From: Bacteroidota bacterium
GTDB taxonomy: Bacteria; Bacteroidota; Bacteroidia; Cytophagales; Cytophagaceae
Assembly: GCA_023428135.1 (NCBI GenBank)
Contig: JAEYZG010000027.1
Span: 1 to 64,000, forward strand
Direction: 5' to 3'
DNA: 64,000 nt
Positions 17,830 to 26,282 of the stretch are shown here, one piece after another. The position numbers were made by a program, and so were the translations under genes. A model generated the notes under the pieces. That model did not search any database and was not told the origin of the DNA. It was given only the letters and a program-made list of their open reading frames with translations. How positions within the stretch are numbered: position 1 is the stretch's first letter; every line of letters starts with the position of its first letter.

Positions 17830-18818
17830 CAGAATGGCCCTTTAATTTTTAATCTGAAAATTAGAAAAAGCCCTACCACTGAAGGTGTCACAACATTTAA
17901 TAACCAGACCGTTAAGCTTGAATATAATACTCTTTCTAAATCAACCGCTTCTCCTTTAAAAATAAACATTACTGCCGCTTCCCTTACCCCAAAATCGAAT
18001 ATCGTAGGAATGATAGATTTTATAAGAAAAACAAATGGTACTGCTAGAAATTGAAAAAACAAATCAGTTTTAACACGAAAGAAATTGATGACTAAAATAA
18101 ACTGACCAAGAAAAATAAGGTATCGGGAAGCTGATAATGCAATCACCAATAATATTTCTCTCAGATTGTAATTTTTAATAATCAGAAAATATGTGACCAT
18201 GTGTTTCAATCTTTTGCTTTTTTCCAGATTTCTTAAAATATTTTCACGAAAAAAAAGTAAGGCTGGAAGGGCTATATGAAACAGTAGCAAAGTAGTTATA
18301 ATAACTTTTTTTTGTGCTGCTGAAAATGAAAACCATGAGAACAGTAAAAAGAAGATCGAAATACTCCCAAAATAAATAGTAGAATAAAATTGGGCGATCC
18401 TGCTTATAAATATCGCCCCTAATGCCTTAGATCTTTCAGCACTTTTCATAATTAATATCCTTCCGAGATAATCTCCCAGTCCGTGAGGAGTGATAAACCC
18501 AAATGTAGTACCACATATCACCCCCTCCAAAGCATTCAAAAATGAGGTTTTTTCTACTTTAGAAGCCAGAAACTTCCATTTTAAACCTTCTATTCCCCAA
18601 TTTAATGGCATTAATAAAATAGCTAGACAGATCATCCAGGAATTAATTTTCCAGGAATTTAAAATTTCAGAAAAGTAATTTCCGGTAAGTTCATCTTTGT
18701 TATTTAGAATATAAAAAATAAGGAGTAAGGAAACCATAAATACTAATGACTTAATAAAAAGGGGGAAATTGGGATTAATTTTCTCTTTTAAAGCCGAAAG
18801 GATGTGGTTAACTTGCAT
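17829..18818 (-). CDS. UPF0104 / lysylphosphatidylglycerol synthase TM-region family protein
   Basis: The 329-residue protein has about eight hydrophobic helices and the family traits NWGIEGLKWKFL, the FGFITPHGLGDYLGR motif (the conserved P-G-G-D/R loop) and a C-terminal DFGVREAAVMF segment. Family members are inner-membrane proteins, some being flippase or MprF-like lipid transporters; no catalytic domain is attached here. Its ATG lies 3 bp from the divergent ruvC ATG, so its promoter must sit inside ruvC. Confidence 0.82.
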   Translation of the reverse strand: MQVNHILSALKEKINPNFPLFIKSLVFMVSLLLIFYILNNKDELTGNYFSEILNSWKINSWMICLAILLMPLNWGIEGLKWKFLASKVEKTSFLNALEGVICGTTFGFITPHGLGDYLGRILIMKSAERSKALGAIFISRIAQFYSTIYFGSISIFFLLFSWFSFSAAQKKVIITTLLLFHIALPALLFFRENILRNLEKSKRLKHMVTYFLIIKNYNLREILLVIALSASRYLIFLGQFILVINFFRVKTDLFFQFLAVPFVFLIKSIIPTIFDFGVREAAVMFIFKGEAVDLERVLYSSLTVWLLNVVTPSVVGLFLIFRLKIKGPF

Positions 18819-18821
18819 TGA

Positions 18822-19412
18822 ATGATTTCTAAAGGAAAAGAAATAGAGAAGGACAAAATAATTTTAGGTGTAGATCCTGGTACTACGATCATGGGGTATG
18901 GCCTTATTCATATCCAGAAAAGCAAGATCAGTCTTCTGCAATTTGGGGTAATTCACCTGAGCAAGTATAGTAACCATGGAATAAAATTAAGCAAAATTTT
19001 TGAAAGGGTTGTTCAGCTGATAGATGAATACCATCCGGATGAAATGGCTATTGAATCTCCTTTTTACGGAAAAAATGTCCAATCAATGCTCAAGCTGGGA
19101 AGAGCTCAGGGAGTAGCAATTGCGGCTGCTATCTCCAGAGAGGTTCCAATTTGTGAATATGCTCCCAAAAAAGTTAAACAATCTGTAACTGGTAATGGAA
19201 ATGCGTCTAAAGAACAGGTTTCCAGCATGCTTTGTAACTTGCTTAAAATTCAGGAAGCGCCCAAATTATTTGATGCAACAGATGCGCTTGCAGTAGCATT
19301 GTGCCACCATTTTCAGGGTGGATCATTGAAAGTTCAATCTGGAAACTGGTCTTCTTTTCTAAAAGACAACCCTGACAGAATTGTATCTGGCAAAAAAAAT
19401 AATAGCGAATAA
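18822..19412 (+). CDS. ruvC: Holliday junction endonuclease RuvC
   Basis: RuvC cleaves Holliday junctions during recombinational repair together with RuvAB. Catalytic carboxylates are visible in GVDPGTT (Asp18), AIESPFYGKN (Glu) and the DATDALAVALCHH segment near the C-terminus. At 196 residues the length is normal, with a short polar N-terminal extension and tail. The ATG at 18822 is the only reasonable start. The gene stands alone on the plus strand and ends in a bidirectional terminator. Confidence 0.96.
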   Translation: MISKGKEIEKDKIILGVDPGTTIMGYGLIHIQKSKISLLQFGVIHLSKYSNHGIKLSKIFERVVQLIDEYHPDEMAIESPFYGKNVQSMLKLGRAQGVAIAAAISREVPICEYAPKKVKQSVTGNGNASKEQVSSMLCNLLKIQEAPKLFDATDALAVALCHHFQGGSLKVQSGNWSSFLKDNPDRIVSGKKNNSE

Positions 19413-19422
19413 TCAATCCAAT

Positions 19423-19464
19423 AAAAAAGAGACTGTCTTTGCTATGAAAGACAGCCTCTTTTTT
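19423..19464. terminator. Bidirectional terminator between ruvC and the HIT gene
   Basis: A long hairpin, GAGACTGTCTTT paired with AAAGACAGCCTC with one mismatch and loop GCTATG, has an A-run before it and a T-run after it, so it can stop transcription from both convergent genes. Confidence 0.88.
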
Positions 19465-19477
19465 ATAATAACAGGTA

Positions 19478-19870
19478 TTAAAGATAACTCTTTATTTTTT
19501 TCTGAGTTTCTTCCATCACCTCTTTTGCAACAGTAAGTTTAGGCCTTGTAAAGTTGAGATCGTTTGCAGAATTCATCGGCACAAGGTGAATATGTGTATG
19601 TGGTACTTCCAATCCAATAACTGCAATACCTATTCGCTTACAAGGAACAGCTTTTTGCACAGCTTTTGCAACTTTTTTGCTGAATACATGAAGGTGAGCC
19701 AAAAGCTCATCATCGATATCAAATATATAATCAATTTCAGTTTTAGGTACAACAAGCGTATGCCCTACTACCAATGGAGAAATATCCAAAAATGCATAAC
19801 AGCGATCATCTTCAGCTATTGTATAACCTGGAATTTCACCGTTTATAATTTTTGTAAAAATGCTTGCCAT
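19478..19870 (-). CDS. HIT family nucleotide-binding protein (HinT-like)
   Basis: The 130-residue protein contains the histidine triad HTHIHLVPM and the upstream TLVVPKTEID strand, which mark the HIT fold. HinT-type proteins hydrolyse AMP-lysine, AMP-NH2 or related nucleotides. Its ATG shares its first base with the greA stop (TAATG), so it is translationally coupled to greA, a frequent pairing in Bacteroidota in my recollection. Confidence 0.94.
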   Translation of the reverse strand: MASIFTKIINGEIPGYTIAEDDRCYAFLDISPLVVGHTLVVPKTEIDYIFDIDDELLAHLHVFSKKVAKAVQKAVPCKRIGIAVIGLEVPHTHIHLVPMNSANDLNFTRPKLTVAKEVMEETQKKIKSYL

Positions 19871-20340
19871 TATCTACTGATATCTAAGATCTCAAACTCA
19901 AGTTTTCCTGCAGGTACATCAATATATGCGGAATCTCCGATTTTTTTTCCAAGCAACCCCTTACCTATCGGTGATTTTACAGAAATCTTTCCGCTCTTAA
20001 GATCTGCCTCTTCTTCAGATACAAGTATATAGTTTACAACAGCGTTCGTCTTTTTGTTTTTTATCTTAACGTTAGATAAAATTGATACTTTGGAAGTATC
20101 AATGTTACTCTCATCTATTACGCGTGCATTAGCTACTACATCTTCCAGTTTACTGATTTTTAATTCAAGCAATCCCTGAGCATCTTTCGCTGCATCGTAC
20201 TCTGCGTTCTCACTTAAGTCTCCTTTGTCACGAGCTTCCGCTATTTGCTTAGCCATATCGGCACGTCCTCTGGTTTTGAGCATAGCAAGCTCCTCCTTTA
20301 ATTTTCTAAGTCCTTCTTCTGTGTAATATGTGTATGCCAT
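19870..20340 (-). CDS. greA: Transcription elongation factor GreA
   Basis: GreA rescues backtracked RNA polymerase by stimulating transcript cleavage. The 156-residue protein starts with YTEEGLRKLKEEL, has the acidic coiled-coil tip (RDKGDLSENAEYDAA, with the conserved D and E), and a C-terminal FKBP-like half with SPIGKGLLGKKIGD. I chose ATG at 20340; a TTG four codons upstream is open but not needed. It follows the terminator of the dehydrogenase operon, so it has its own promoter. Confidence 0.95.
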   Translation of the reverse strand: MAYTYYTEEGLRKLKEELAMLKTRGRADMAKQIAEARDKGDLSENAEYDAAKDAQGLLELKISKLEDVVANARVIDESNIDTSKVSILSNVKIKNKKTNAVVNYILVSEEEADLKSGKISVKSPIGKGLLGKKIGDSAYIDVPAGKLEFEILDISR

Positions 20341-20366
20341 ATCTCTTTGCAATTGCTTAGGTACAA

Positions 20367-20393
20367 TAAAAAAAACGGCTTCCTCAACCGTTC
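20367..20393 (-). terminator. Terminator of the rsmA-mgtE-dehydrogenase run
   Basis: On the minus strand, AACGG and CCGTT flank a short loop and are followed by a run of eight T residues, 41 bp past the dehydrogenase stop and before greA. Confidence 0.75.
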
Positions 20394-20433
20394 AGGAATC
20401 AAAATTAAGACTTTTTTAACCAATTCCAAACCC

Positions 20434-21369
20434 TCAAATCTTACCTATTGATTCTCTGAGCTTTTTAACTAACACTTCATTAATTTTAACTAATGACTCA
20501 TACGTCCACCCTGCTACATGCGGTGTAAACAATATATTTTCTCTTTCAACCAGATTTTCAAGATTAAGTTTTTGTATAGATGTTAATGTTTCAAATTTTT
20601 CATTTTCAAGAACATCTAATGCTGCCCCTCTTATCTTACCTGAATCCAATGCTTCTATCAAATCTGCCTGTTTCACAATCTCTCCTCTTGCGGTATTTAT
20701 TAACCAGAAATTCTTTTTAAAGTTTTCAATAAATTTCTTATCGACCATTCCTCTCGACACTTCTGTCAATGGAATATGAAGACTTAATACATCTGCATCT
20801 TTAAATATATCTTCAATTGAAACTTCTTCGGCAAATTCATCCGAATACCCTGATATGTATTTATCATAGACTATCACCCTGCATCCGAAACCTTTAATCC
20901 TTTTGGCAAATGCTTTTCCCATGTTACCATAACCAATAATTCCTATCGTAAGCCCACCGACTTCATATCCTCTGTTTTTTTCTCTCTTCCATATTCCCTG
21001 CCTCACTTCCTTATCTCCTGTCTGCATCTTATTCATTAATGAAAGGAGCATTCCAACAGCATGTTCTCCAACTGCATCTCTGTTACCTTCGGGAGCATTT
21101 ACAACTTTTATATTTCGGCTCTCGACTTCTTCTATATCAATTTGATCCAACCCTGCCCCGGCTCTTGCTATTATCCTTAGATTAGAAGCCATTGACAGTA
21201 ATTCCTTATCAATTTTCACTTTACTTCTTACTACCAGCCCTTCATAATTCATCACAATCTTTAACAGATCAGGTCGGGTAATAGATGGTCTATAATCAGG
21301 CACTATGCCAATTCCTTCCAACATAGAGACTATGGAAGGATGCATTTCATCTACAATAATAAATTTCAT
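20434..21369 (-). CDS. D-2-hydroxyacid dehydrogenase (phosphoglycerate dehydrogenase-like)
   Basis: The 311-residue enzyme has the NAD-binding glycine motif GIIGYGNMGKAF, the catalytic Arg in INTARGEIV, a Glu-containing DVLENEKFE segment and the His in FTPHVAGWTYES. It lacks the C-terminal ACT domain of full-length SerA, so it is the short form: either the 3-phosphoglycerate dehydrogenase of serine synthesis or another 2-hydroxyacid reductase. It follows mgtE by 8 bp, and no other serine gene is nearby. Confidence 0.88.
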   Translation of the reverse strand: MKFIIVDEMHPSIVSMLEGIGIVPDYRPSITRPDLLKIVMNYEGLVVRSKVKIDKELLSMASNLRIIARAGAGLDQIDIEEVESRNIKVVNAPEGNRDAVGEHAVGMLLSLMNKMQTGDKEVRQGIWKREKNRGYEVGGLTIGIIGYGNMGKAFAKRIKGFGCRVIVYDKYISGYSDEFAEEVSIEDIFKDADVLSLHIPLTEVSRGMVDKKFIENFKKNFWLINTARGEIVKQADLIEALDSGKIRGAALDVLENEKFETLTSIQKLNLENLVERENILFTPHVAGWTYESLVKINEVLVKKLRESIGKI

Positions 21370-21377
21370 GATTTCTT

Positions 21378-22730
21378 TTACAAATGATAAAGCGACTGCG
21401 CTACAAGAAAATAAATTGCAAGACCTAGCAGGTCATTAGCTGTTGTAATGAAAGGGCCGGCAGCGAGGGCAGGATTAAAGCCTAATTTATCTAAAACCAA
21501 AGGTGTTATGGTGCCCATTACTGTTGCTAATAGCACAACGCTCATAAGTGCTGTAGAAACAATAATCGCCAACTTGGTATCTTCTCCCAAAATCATATTC
21601 AGACCGAATACCAGAGAACTCAATGCTATTCCATTAATAAGTGCCACAATTAGGACTTTCAAAAAACTAGCGAAATTGAATGATCCATATCCTGATTCTT
21701 TGGCCAGCGACTGGACAACAACTGAACTTGTTTGTATTCCCACATTTCCACCTGTAGCTGTAATCAGGGGAATGAAAAATGCCATTGCCGGAATCATACT
21801 TATGTCTTTTTCAAAAAGACCTATAAACTTCGCCCCCAGCATTCCACCAGACATACCGATGATAAGCCAGGGCAATCTAACCTTTGATAAAGTCCATACA
21901 CTGTCATCGTCTTCTGCCGGACCACTGATACCGGCCATCATCTGAATGTCCTGCTCAGCTCTTTCTTTGATAACGTCAACAATATCGTCAATGGTAATCC
22001 TGCCAAGAAGCTTTCCATGTACATTTACAACAGGAATAGCTTCAAGGTCATACTTTTCCATGATCTGAGACACCTCTTCTGCACTGATAAATGTTTCTAC
22101 AGCAATTATTTCAGGCTCATATATATCAGCGATCAATGTATTATCATCAGCAAGGAGCATCTTCTTTAGCGATACTATCCCCAGAAGCTTGTCAAGGTTA
22201 TCTACTACATACACAGAATGTATTCTGGAAACATTCCTGGATTGTCTTCTTATCTCTTCGATGCATTGGGTTACAGTCCAGTTTAGATTCGCCCGGATCA
22301 ATTCCTTCGCCATCAAACCTCCCGCGCAATCTTCATCGTAGTGAATAAGATCTCTGATATGATCAGCTTTCTCTTTGTTATCAACAAGAGAAATTACTTC
22401 TTCCTTAGTTTTAACAGGTAACTCATTGATTATATCTACAGCATCATCTGAATCTATGAAACTAATGTATGCCCCTATTTCATCTGGACTAAATTCTTTA
22501 AGAAGCCTTTTTCTATATTCTGAATCCAGCTCTCTAATAACCTGAGCTCCGGTTTCATTATCAAGAAGTTTTATTACATATTTAGAATGAACAAACTCCA
22601 ATTCTTTCACGACAGAAGATATATCCTGAGGATGCAATTCATCCAATTGCTCCCTGACCCATGAATTCTTCCTGGCATCCACGGCCTGAATAAACGAATC
22701 CAAATATTCCTCTGTCAATTCAAACTGCAT
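21378..22730 (-). CDS. mgtE: Magnesium transporter MgtE
   Basis: MgtE is a Mg2+-gated Mg2+ channel. The 450-residue protein has an N-terminal superhelical domain (LHPQDISSVVKEL; EFSPDEIGAYI), two CBS domains (about residues 135-260, with AGGLMAKE and AIPVVNVHGKLLGRIT) and five C-terminal helices containing the pore region ATGGNVGIQTSSVVVQSLA. Order and length match the family. It lies 4 bp after rsmA and 8 bp before the dehydrogenase, so the three are probably one transcript. Confidence 0.95.
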   Translation of the reverse strand: MQFELTEEYLDSFIQAVDARKNSWVREQLDELHPQDISSVVKELEFVHSKYVIKLLDNETGAQVIRELDSEYRKRLLKEFSPDEIGAYISFIDSDDAVDIINELPVKTKEEVISLVDNKEKADHIRDLIHYDEDCAGGLMAKELIRANLNWTVTQCIEEIRRQSRNVSRIHSVYVVDNLDKLLGIVSLKKMLLADDNTLIADIYEPEIIAVETFISAEEVSQIMEKYDLEAIPVVNVHGKLLGRITIDDIVDVIKERAEQDIQMMAGISGPAEDDDSVWTLSKVRLPWLIIGMSGGMLGAKFIGLFEKDISMIPAMAFFIPLITATGGNVGIQTSSVVVQSLAKESGYGSFNFASFLKVLIVALINGIALSSLVFGLNMILGEDTKLAIIVSTALMSVVLLATVMGTITPLVLDKLGFNPALAAGPFITTANDLLGLAIYFLVAQSLYHL

Positions 22731-22734
22731 CGTT

Positions 22735-23517
22735 CTATTCTTTGATAATCATACAGGTTAGATTAATAAAATCCTCTACGGACAACTGTTCAGCACGCTT
22801 CTCCATGAAGGGATGGGCAAGTACAGATTCCTGCAAATTTAGGCTTTTTAAGGCATTTCTCAAGGTCTTCCTTCTGCTGCTAAAACTTTGTTTGACTATT
22901 CTTTTAAAGTCTTCGTCAGAACAAGGCATTGTAGTACGCTCGTTTCGGCGTATCCTTATAACACCTGATTTAACTTTAGGAGGAGGATTAAATACATGTT
23001 CATCAACAGTGAATAGATACTCCATATCATAATATGCCTGAAGCAATACGCTGAGAATTCCATAATCTTTATTTCCAGGACCAGATGTTAATCTTTTAGC
23101 AACTTCTTTCTGAAGCATCCCTACAACTTCGACTACCTGTTCCTTGTAATCCAAAACTTTAAAAAAGATTTGGGAAGAAATGTTATATGGGAAGTTTCCA
23201 ATAATGGCAAATTGGCCTACAAAATATTTTTCTAAAGGAAGTCTCAAAAAATCTCCTTCAATGATATTATTATTTAATTCCGGATATTTTATTTTGAGAT
23301 ACTGAACAGATTCTTTGTCAATCTCACTTACAAACAGAGAATATTTTTTTTCCTGTAATAAAAAATCAGTGAGTACTCCCATTCCAGGACCAATCTCCAG
23401 AACATTCGTATATCCTTTATAACCAGACAGTCCGTCTACTATATCTTTGGCAATACTCAGGTCATTGAGAAAATGCTGACCAAGAAACTTTTTAGGTTTT
23501 ACAGATTTCATCCCCAA
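22735..23517 (-). CDS. rsmA: 16S rRNA (A1518/A1519) dimethyltransferase RsmA/KsgA
   Basis: RsmA dimethylates two adjacent adenines in the 3' end of 16S rRNA late in 30S assembly. The 260-residue protein has KKFLGQHFLND, the SAM motif LEIGPGMGVLTD and the catalytic motif GNFPYNISSQIFFK. The ATG at 23517 gives a two-residue MG before MKSVKPKKF; the inner ATG at 23511 is an alternative start. It is the first gene of the run rsmA-mgtE-dehydrogenase. Confidence 0.96.
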   Translation of the reverse strand: MGMKSVKPKKFLGQHFLNDLSIAKDIVDGLSGYKGYTNVLEIGPGMGVLTDFLLQEKKYSLFVSEIDKESVQYLKIKYPELNNNIIEGDFLRLPLEKYFVGQFAIIGNFPYNISSQIFFKVLDYKEQVVEVVGMLQKEVAKRLTSGPGNKDYGILSVLLQAYYDMEYLFTVDEHVFNPPPKVKSGVIRIRRNERTTMPCSDEDFKRIVKQSFSSRRKTLRNALKSLNLQESVLAHPFMEKRAEQLSVEDFINLTCMIIKE

Positions 23518-23625
23518 AAGTAATCATTTAAGGTTACCTTTTTTGCATGATGCGTATTCAGATTAAACAGTAATTATATGGTAATATTTTAGTTTTTTCT
23601 TTTTCGTACCTGTTTCGTAAATTTT

Positions 23626-23663
23626 CAAAAACAGCATATTTCTATTGAAGTATGCTGTTTTTG
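23626..23663. terminator. Terminator-like hairpin upstream of pepA
   Basis: AAAAACAGCATA pairs with TATGCTGTTTTT around a 12-base loop, flanked by an A-run and a T-run. It lies between divergent genes (rsmA and pepA), where no terminator is expected, and its right arm overlaps the -33 box of pepA. It may end an unseen short transcript or act as an operator. Confidence 0.5.
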
Positions 23664-23688
23664 TTTTAAATGGGAAATGATAAATTTG
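23660..23688 (+). promoter_or_regulatory. Bacteroidota-type promoter of pepA-pdxA
   Basis: TTTG at 23660-23663 and TAAATTTG at 23681-23688, spaced 17 bp, match the Bacteroidota consensus. The box ends 19 bp before the pepA ATG. Confidence 0.75.
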
Positions 23689-23707
23689 CTTCACAGAATA
23701 AGAAAGT

Positions 23708-25135
23708 ATGATCCGGTTAAATTTTGAAGGAAGTATTTCTGAAAAAGAAAATCTTGCTATTCTGGCAGATTCTATATCAGATGTAAAAAAATACTTAAGT
23801 AAGGCTGAGGAAATTGAATATGTTGAAAAAAGACTGGAAACTACACCTATAGTATCTGTCAACCAACTTTACAGAAACGTTTACATTATCTTTTTCAGCA
23901 GCAAAAACTTTGACTATTTTAATAAAGAAAAACTAAGAAAGACCGGAGCTGAACTTTGCTCCTTGGTAAGAAAGGAAAAGCTGAAAACAATCCAGATTAC
24001 GGGTTCTTTCCATGAAGGCATGCTTGCCTTAGCAGAAGGTCTTGCTTTAAGTGCTTATCATTTCAGCAAATACAAATCCGCTGCAGCTTCAACTTTTCCT
24101 GAAAATATCAAAATATATTCTGAAGATCTAAACGAAAGTGATGTTCTTGATCTGCAAAATATTATAGATGGAGTTTACCATACAAGGAACCTTGTCAATG
24201 AACCGGTAAATTTTCTGACGGCAGAACAATTAGGAGAAGAATTTAAATCTTTAGGTAAAGCAGCTGGATTTAAAGTTGAAGTATTTGATAAACAAAAGAT
24301 AACGGATCTTAAAATGGGGGGCTTATTAAGCGTAAATTTGGGGAGCCCAAATCCACCTGCATTCATAATATCCGAATATAAACCAACAAATGCCATAAAT
24401 ACCAAACCTTATGTTCTAATTGGCAAAGGCGTTGTTTATGATACAGGAGGACTGTCGCTTAAGCCCACTCCCAACTCTATGGATCTCATGAAGTCCGACA
24501 TGGCCGGAGGGGCGGCAGTGGCAGGTATCTTATATGCTGTTGCTAAAAGTAAATTACCTTTATATATTATAGGACTTGTGCCAGCTACAGAAAATCGCCC
24601 GGATGGCAATGCCATGACTCCCGGAGATGTTATTAAGATGTATGATGGTACTACTGTGGAAGTTTTGAATACAGATGCTGAAGGCAGACTAATATTAGCT
24701 GATGCATTGGCATATGCAGCCCAATATGATCCAGTGCTTGTGGCAGATCTCGCAACATTGACAGGAGCAGCAGCAAGGGCAATCGGAAAAGAGGGTATTG
24801 TATATATGGGAACTGCTAAAGAAGAATTCAAAAAAATACTGGAAAATTCTGGAAAAGCAGTCTATGAAAGGCTGGTTGAATTTCCTCTTTGGGAAGAATA
24901 TGGAAAACAGCTACAATCTGATATAGCTGACCTGAAAAATATAGGATCTGGAGATGCCGGTGCTATTACTGCAGGAAAATTCATGCAGCATTTCGTAAAG
25001 TATGACTGGGTGCATCTGGATATTGCAGGAAGTGCATTTTTAACTTCTGAAGATAGCTATAGAGGGAAGAACGGCACAGGAGCAGGCGTTCGGTTATTTT
25101 ATGATTTTTTCAAAAAAATAAGTCAACAAAACTAA
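23708..25135 (+). CDS. pepA: Leucyl aminopeptidase, M17 family
   Basis: This is a cytosolic metallo-aminopeptidase that removes N-terminal residues from peptides. In the 475-residue protein the C-terminal catalytic half carries GKGVVYDTGGLSLKP (metal and catalytic Lys), MKSDMAGGAAV, and the M17 signature NTDAEGRLILADALAYA. The N-terminal 160 residues are the less conserved M17 regulatory domain. A good promoter lies just upstream, and pdxA follows 2 bp after the stop, suggesting co-transcription. Confidence 0.94.
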   Translation: MIRLNFEGSISEKENLAILADSISDVKKYLSKAEEIEYVEKRLETTPIVSVNQLYRNVYIIFFSSKNFDYFNKEKLRKTGAELCSLVRKEKLKTIQITGSFHEGMLALAEGLALSAYHFSKYKSAAASTFPENIKIYSEDLNESDVLDLQNIIDGVYHTRNLVNEPVNFLTAEQLGEEFKSLGKAAGFKVEVFDKQKITDLKMGGLLSVNLGSPNPPAFIISEYKPTNAINTKPYVLIGKGVVYDTGGLSLKPTPNSMDLMKSDMAGGAAVAGILYAVAKSKLPLYIIGLVPATENRPDGNAMTPGDVIKMYDGTTVEVLNTDAEGRLILADALAYAAQYDPVLVADLATLTGAAARAIGKEGIVYMGTAKEEFKKILENSGKAVYERLVEFPLWEEYGKQLQSDIADLKNIGSGDAGAITAGKFMQHFVKYDWVHLDIAGSAFLTSEDSYRGKNGTGAGVRLFYDFFKKISQQN

Positions 25136-25137
25136 AA

Positions 25138-26166
25138 ATGGGATACTTAACAAATAATTCAGAAAAACCTGTAATCGGAATTACACTGGGAGATTTTAAC
25201 GGGATAGGTCCGGAGGTAATTATTAAAACATTGTCAGACAGCAGAATCACAAAAATCTGCGTACCCATTGTTTATGGTTCTGTTAAAATTTTCAGCAAGT
25301 ACAAAAAACTGGTAGAAACACCCGAAGAATTGCATTTCCATCAGACCAAAAATACGGAAGGGATTAACCCTAAGAAAATTAACATTATTAATTGCTGGGA
25401 AGAAGATCACGAAATCAATCCTGGAAAGCCCACCACAGAGTCAGGACAATCTGCATATATTTCCCTTTCAAGAGCTTCTGAAGATTTATTTTCCGGAAAG
25501 CTTGATGCTGTGGTAACAGCCCCGATTAACAAGAAAAATATTCAATCTGAGGAATTTAAATTCCCTGGACATACAGAATTTTTCACTCACAAAAGTGGAG
25601 TAAACGACAGTTTAATGCTATTAGTAAGTGAAGATCTCCGCGTCGGTGTAGTGACCGGACACATCCCTCTTTCTGAAGTCAAAAAATCCTTGACTAAGGA
25701 AAAGTTGCTATCGAAAATCAACGTATTATATAAGGCGTTGAAAAATGATTTTGGAATATTGAAACCAAAAATAGCCTTATTAGGGTTAAATCCACATGCG
25801 GGTGAAGAAGGATTATTAGGGAAAGATGAAATAGAATTACTTAATCCACTAATTGAAGAGTTAAAAGCTAAAGGAGTTTTGATATTTGGCCCATTTCCGG
25901 CAGATGGTTTTTTTGGAACAAAACAGTTTAAAAAATTTGATGCTATTTTAGGAATGTACCATGATCAAGGATTAATACCATTCAAAACCCTGGCATTTGA
26001 TTCAGGAGTAAATTATACTTCAGGCCTTCCTGTAATCAGAACTTCTCCGGACCATGGCACCGGTTATGACATAGCTGGAAAAAATATCGCGAACGAATCT
26101 TCGTTCAGGGAAGCGGTGTTTTTAGCATGCGATATAGTAAAAAATCGCAAACCGGTGACCGTTTAG
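25138..26166 (+). CDS. pdxA: 4-hydroxythreonine-4-phosphate dehydrogenase PdxA
   Basis: PdxA oxidises 4-phosphohydroxy-L-threonine in the DXP-dependent pathway to pyridoxal phosphate. The 342-residue protein shows GDFNGIGPEVI, TAPINKKNIQ, FPGHTEFF (metal His), GLNPHAGEEGLLG (metal His) and LPVIRTSPDHGTGYDIAGK. Length is normal. It follows pepA by 2 bp; the strong promoter at 26229 starts the next unit. Confidence 0.96.
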   Translation: MGYLTNNSEKPVIGITLGDFNGIGPEVIIKTLSDSRITKICVPIVYGSVKIFSKYKKLVETPEELHFHQTKNTEGINPKKINIINCWEEDHEINPGKPTTESGQSAYISLSRASEDLFSGKLDAVVTAPINKKNIQSEEFKFPGHTEFFTHKSGVNDSLMLLVSEDLRVGVVTGHIPLSEVKKSLTKEKLLSKINVLYKALKNDFGILKPKIALLGLNPHAGEEGLLGKDEIELLNPLIEELKAKGVLIFGPFPADGFFGTKQFKKFDAILGMYHDQGLIPFKTLAFDSGVNYTSGLPVIRTSPDHGTGYDIAGKNIANESSFREAVFLACDIVKNRKPVTV

Positions 26167-26228
26167 CAAGCGGAATAAAAACCAAACAACTGATTATCAA
26201 TACAAATTAGTTACTTCAAATTAACATT

Positions 26229-26258
26229 TTTGTTAATTAAAATAATATATTAACTTTG
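26229..26258 (+). promoter_or_regulatory. Strong Bacteroidota promoter of the lipid operon
   Basis: TTTG at 26229-26232 and TAACTTTG at 26251-26258 are separated by 18 bp, a full match to the TTTG/TAnnTTTG consensus. The box ends 24 bp before the DUF177 start, and the spacer is very AT-rich. Confidence 0.85.
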
Positions 26259-26259
26259 C

Positions 26260-26276
26260 GCCCTAGATTTTAGGGC
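26260..26276 (+). promoter_or_regulatory. Palindrome at the transcription start of the lipid operon
   Basis: GCCCTA (26260-26265) and TAGGGC (26271-26276) flank a 5-base loop. It begins right after the -7 box and ends 6 bp before the DUF177 ATG. It could be an operator covering the start point, or a 5'-UTR stem if transcription starts at its left edge. Confidence 0.5.
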
Positions 26277-26282
26277 GGAGCT

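Noticed and set aside
20341..20352. TTG at 20352 as start of greA
   Set aside because: GreA homologues begin at the residue matching ATG 20340; the four extra codons have no support.
23563..23862. A minus-strand frame of 99 codons overlapping the pepA start
   Set aside because: It is antisense to the promoter and N-terminus of pepA and starts in its coding region; its product looks like noise.
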